DNA of 8,162 nucleotides from an uncultured Alistipes sp. GTDB lineage: Bacteria > Bacteroidota > Bacteroidia > Bacteroidales > Rikenellaceae. Under the pieces are notes generated by a model. That model worked only from the letters and a program-made list of their open reading frames with translations, did no database searches and had not been told where the DNA came from. Both the position numbers and the translations under genes were made by a program. How positions within the stretch are numbered: the stretch's first letter is position 1; every line of letters begins with the position of its first letter. Of this stretch, positions 5,495-8,162 are shown in pieces. Location: positions 1-8,162 of the forward strand of contig UROX01000116.1 in NCBI GenBank assembly GCA_900549685.1, given 5' to 3'.

Positions 5495-6829
5495 ATGTTT
5501 GAAAATTTAACGGATAAGCTCGAACGGTCGTTCAAAATACTCAAAGGCGAAGGCCGCATCACCGAGATCAACGTCGCCGAAAGCCTCAAGGAGATCCGTC
5601 GTGCGCTGATCGACGCCGACGTAAACTACAAGGTGGCCAAAACGTTCACCGACGAGGTGAAGAACAAGGCGCTGGGACAGGACGTGCTCAAGGCCGTCAA
5701 GCCGGGCCAGATGATGACCAAAATCGTCCGCGACGAGCTGGCCGCCCTGATGGGCGGAACGATGACCGACATCCGGCTGGAGGCCAATCCGGCCGTCGTG
5801 CTGATCGCCGGTCTCCAGGGTTCGGGTAAGACGACGTTCTCGGGCAAGCTGGCCAATCTGATCAAAAGCAAGAAGGGCCGTCAGGTGCTGCTGGTGGCCG
5901 GCGACGTCTACCGTCCGGCCGCAATCGACCAGCTGAAGATTCTGGGCGGACAGGTCGGCGTGGAAGTCTATACCGAAGAAGGCAACAAAAACCCCGTACA
6001 GATCGCCGAAAACGCGATCCGGCACGCACGGGCCAACCATATCAACACGGTCATCGTCGATACGGCCGGCCGTCTGGCCGTGGACGAGCAGATGATGCAG
6101 GAGATCGCGGCGATCAAGAAGGCCGTCTCGCCGAGCGAAACGCTTTTCGTCGTCGATGCCATGACCGGGCAGGACGCCGTCAATACGGCCAAAGAGTTCA
6201 ACGACCGGCTCGACTTCGACGGCGTGGTGCTGACCAAGCTCGACGGCGACACCCGGGGCGGGGCGGCGATTTCGATCCGCTCGGTCGTCAAGAAACCGTT
6301 GAAATTCATCAGTTCGGGCGAAAAGATGGACGCCCTTCAGGTGTTCCATCCCGAACGTATGGCCGACCGCATTCTCGGCATGGGCGACATCGTCTCGCTC
6401 GTCGAAAAGGCACAGGAACAGTACGACGAAGAGGAGGCCCGGAAGCTGAAAAAGAAACTGGTGCGCGACCAGTTCAACTTCGATGACTTTCTCGCCCAGA
6501 TCGCCCAGATCAAGAAGATGGGCAACCTCAAGGACCTCGCCTCGATGATTCCCGGCGTGGGCAAGATGCTCAAGGACGTGGAGATCAACGACGATGTATT
6601 CAAGCAGACCGAAGCGATTATCTACTCGATGACGCCGGCCGAACGCGAGAACCCGTCGATCATCAACGGCAGCCGCAAACAGCGCATCGCCGCGGGCAGC
6701 GGCACCACGCTCCAGGAAGTGAACCGTCTGCTCAAACAGTTCGACGACACGCGCAAGATGATGAAGACGGTGGCCGGAGGCATGCCCGGCATGCTCCGAC
6801 CAAAAGGCATGAAGAAAAAGAAACGTTAA
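5495..6829 (+). CDS. ffh: Signal recognition particle protein Ffh (SRP54 GTPase)
   Basis: Ffh binds signal sequences of nascent membrane proteins and the SRP RNA, and delivers ribosomes to the receptor FtsY at the inner membrane. The product has 444 residues, a normal length. Residues 1-about 90 are the helical N domain. The G domain carries the P-loop GLQGSGKTT (106-114), DVYRPAA (137-143), DTAGR (189-193) and TKLDGD (247-252), with the closing GEK at 275-277. The M domain occupies about 300-444: a methionine-rich signal-binding part (KKMGNLKDLASMIPG, KMLKD) and the RNA-binding helix-turn-helix around INGSRKQRIAAGSG (390-403). The tail is rich in Met, Gly and Lys (GGMPGMLRPKGMKKKKR). The ATG at 5495 begins the conserved MFENLTDKLE. 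folD follows 22 bases after its stop. Confidence 0.98.
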   Translation: MFENLTDKLERSFKILKGEGRITEINVAESLKEIRRALIDADVNYKVAKTFTDEVKNKALGQDVLKAVKPGQMMTKIVRDELAALMGGTMTDIRLEANPAVVLIAGLQGSGKTTFSGKLANLIKSKKGRQVLLVAGDVYRPAAIDQLKILGGQVGVEVYTEEGNKNPVQIAENAIRHARANHINTVIVDTAGRLAVDEQMMQEIAAIKKAVSPSETLFVVDAMTGQDAVNTAKEFNDRLDFDGVVLTKLDGDTRGGAAISIRSVVKKPLKFISSGEKMDALQVFHPERMADRILGMGDIVSLVEKAQEQYDEEEARKLKKKLVRDQFNFDDFLAQIAQIKKMGNLKDLASMIPGVGKMLKDVEINDDVFKQTEAIIYSMTPAERENPSIINGSRKQRIAAGSGTTLQEVNRLLKQFDDTRKMMKTVAGGMPGMLRPKGMKKKKR

Positions 6830-6851
6830 ATCCCCAAACCGAATACACACT

Positions 6852-7730
6852 ATGCAGATCATCGACGGAAAACAGGTAGCCGCCGACCTCCGGCGGGAAA
6901 TCGCCGCCGAGGTGGACGCCTGGGTAGCGGCCGGAAACCGCCGTCCGCATCTGGTCGCCATTCTGGTCGGCAACGACGGAGCGAGCCAGACTTACGTGGG
7001 CCACAAGGAAAAATGCTGCGCCGAGGTGGGATTCCGCTCGACGGTGCTGCGCATGCCCGAAGAAACGACGCAGGAAACCCTGCTGGGCGAAATCGCACGG
7101 CTGAATGCCGATCCCGAAGTGGACGGATTCATCGTCCAGCTGCCGCTGCCGGCCCATATCGCCGAACAGAAAGTGATCGAGGCGATCGATCCGCGCAAAG
7201 ACGTGGACGGATTCCATCCGGTCAATACGGGCCGTATGATCTCGGGGCTGCCCGCCTACCTGCCCGCCACGCCGGACGGCATTCTCGAACTGCTGAAATA
7301 TTACAAGATCGAAACCGCCGGAAAACACTGCGTGGTGATCGGCCGCAGCAACATCGTGGGACGGCCCATCGCCAATCTGCTGTCGCAGAAAGGCTGGGAC
7401 TGCACGGTCACGATCTGCCACAGCCGGACGCACGACCTGAAGGCGGTGGTACGCAGCGCGGACATCGTGATCGCAGCGCTGGGGAAAGCCGAATTCGTAA
7501 CGGCCGATATGGTCAAGGACGGTGCGGTGATCGTCGATGTGGGCATCACGCGCGTGCCGTCCGACAAAACCAAATCGGGATGGAAACTGCTGGGCGACGT
7601 CAAATTCGACGAAGTGGCTCCCAAATGCAGCTACATCACGCCCGTCCCCGGCGGAGTAGGTCCTATGACGATCATTTCGCTGATGAAAAACACGCTCAAA
7701 GCCGCCCGGGGCGAAGCCTACGGACGGTAA
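6852..7730 (+). CDS. folD: Bifunctional methylenetetrahydrofolate dehydrogenase / methenyltetrahydrofolate cyclohydrolase
   Basis: FolD interconverts 5,10-methylene- and 10-formyl-tetrahydrofolate in the cytoplasm, linking one-carbon units to purine and fMet-tRNA synthesis and yielding NADPH. The product has 292 residues, within the usual range. The substrate-site Tyr48 and Lys52 (SQTYVGHKEK) are present, as are VQLPLP (95-100) and KDVDGFHPVNTGR (116-128). PATPDGILELL (138-148) has Ala where many homologues have Cys. The nucleotide-binding segment includes VIGRSNIVGRP (162-172), and the C-terminal TPVPGGVGPMT is intact. The ATG at 6852 begins the conserved MQIIDGK. The 22-base gap to ffh and the absence of any promoter or terminator between them indicate co-transcription, although the two products have no direct functional link. 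Confidence 0.97.
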   Translation: MQIIDGKQVAADLRREIAAEVDAWVAAGNRRPHLVAILVGNDGASQTYVGHKEKCCAEVGFRSTVLRMPEETTQETLLGEIARLNADPEVDGFIVQLPLPAHIAEQKVIEAIDPRKDVDGFHPVNTGRMISGLPAYLPATPDGILELLKYYKIETAGKHCVVIGRSNIVGRPIANLLSQKGWDCTVTICHSRTHDLKAVVRSADIVIAALGKAEFVTADMVKDGAVIVDVGITRVPSDKTKSGWKLLGDVKFDEVAPKCSYITPVPGGVGPMTIISLMKNTLKAARGEAYGR

Positions 7731-7929
7731 AAGACGACACGTTCGGCTCGGAACCGTACCTGCCGGTAATCGCATAAAAGCCCTTTCCGTGCGGCAAAGC
7801 TCACAGCAGCGTCGCGGGAAGCATCGGCAACGGACCGAACGGGAGCATCGGGAGCGTTTTTTCGACATCTTCGTACAACGCTCGCCTCGCATTCCTCTGG
7901 ACAGACGGCCGAACCGGCCGGCGAGAAAC
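7731..7929 (+). other. Long 3' untranslated region of folD, no gene seen
   Basis: About 200 bases lie between the folD stop and the terminator stem. A T6 run at 7857-7862 has no adequate hairpin before it. A 5-bp stem (7906-7910 with 7916-7920) stands just before the terminator. No open frame with recognisable features is present; the minus-strand frame 7718-8122 runs through the terminator and looks spurious. Confidence 0.5.
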
Positions 7930-7977
7930 AAAACGGTCCTCCGCGGATAATCCGAATCCACGGAAGACCGTTTTTTT
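7930..7977 (+). terminator. Intrinsic terminator of the ffh-folD unit
   Basis: AAAACGGTC (7930-7938) pairs with GACCGTTTT (7966-7974). After one mismatch the stem continues through TCCGCGGA (7940-7947) against TCCACGGA (7957-7964) with one further mismatch. A run of seven T (7971-7977) follows, the first four of them also in the stem. The minus-strand reading ends in TTTTG, so weak bidirectional action is possible. Confidence 0.88.
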
Positions 7978-8162
7978 GCATGCTGTTCCGACAATTATAT
8001 ACAGCTAATATCCCGGAGGCTCCCGCCTGCATTTTTCCGATCCGCATACACCGGAAGGTCCGTCTCCGGCAGCTGCATGCCGCTCCCACCCGACCACCCT
8101 CCTGCGAAAGCGTCCGCCCCATCCTCCCGACGTCTAAAAAGAGTGTTCCGAACCGTCCTATC
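7978..8162. other. Terminal stretch with nothing identifiable
   Basis: There is an AT-rich patch (ATTATATACAGCTAATAT, 7996-8013) and otherwise GC-rich sequence up to the window edge. I found no TAnnTTTG box on either strand and no convincing reading frame. It is probably the spacer before the next gene beyond the window. Confidence 0.45.

Noticed and set aside
5507..6973. 488-codon minus-strand frame across ffh and the start of folD
   Set aside because: It spans two conserved plus-strand genes and their gap and shows no family motif.
7830..7862. Terminator ending in the T6 run at 7857-7862
   Set aside because: The GGGAGC repeats before the T-run are direct, not inverted, so no stable stem precedes it.
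6732..7994. 420-codon minus-strand frame across folD and its terminator
   Set aside because: It reads through a strong terminator hairpin and opposes FolD. Its composition changes abruptly at the folD boundary, as expected for a chance frame.
1..8162. CRISPR array, insertion sequence, prophage or defence genes
   Set aside because: There are no regularly spaced direct repeats, transposase or recombinase motifs, or terminal inverted repeats. The genes with assigned functions from nrdD to folD are housekeeping genes.

Overview
The window reads as a chromosome segment of a GC-rich Bacteroidales bacterium, most likely an Alistipes-like gut anaerobe. This is inferred, not tested by search. The evidence is a SusD-type C-terminus followed by a BACON/FISUMP surface lipoprotein with an acidic export signal after the lipid-bearing cysteine, two good matches to the Bacteroidetes -7 promoter box TAnnTTTG, start codons without clear Shine-Dalgarno sequences, and an oxygen-sensitive ribonucleotide reductase.

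Left part (1-1718): the last 40 codons of a probable RagB/SusD-family outer-membrane lipoprotein, then after 8 bases a 494-residue lipoprotein in the place where SusE/SusF-like binding proteins usually sit. This is the tail of a nutrient-uptake (polysaccharide-utilisation-type) or surface-adhesin operon. It ends in two stacked hairpins, the second a perfect 21-bp stem flanked by A and T tracts that could stop transcription from both sides. About 480 bases without a convincing gene follow (1719-2200).

Middle part (2201-5337): a Bacteroidetes-type promoter, a well-formed cobalamin (vitamin B12) riboswitch with its own regulatory hairpin, and the abutting nrdD-nrdG pair. These encode the class III anaerobic ribonucleotide reductase and its radical-SAM activase. 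The B12-independent reductase is therefore probably repressed when cobalamin is plentiful, presumably because the cell has a B12-dependent class II enzyme elsewhere. The riboswitch carries an L5/L13 loop pair that can form the kissing interaction known for this class. No intrinsic terminator lies between aptamer and gene, so control is more likely at translation.

Right part (5338-8162): a second TAnnTTTG promoter and a roughly 90-base GC-rich leader precede ffh (signal recognition particle GTPase). folD (methylene-tetrahydrofolate dehydrogenase/cyclohydrolase) follows 22 bases later and is probably co-transcribed. A strong hairpin-plus-T7 terminator stands 200 bases past folD. The last 185 bases hold nothing I can identify.

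I see no CRISPR array, mobile element, tRNA or rRNA, and nothing that clearly represents an undescribed system. The most informative element is the riboswitch-nrdDG unit, whose general logic is already known in other bacteria.
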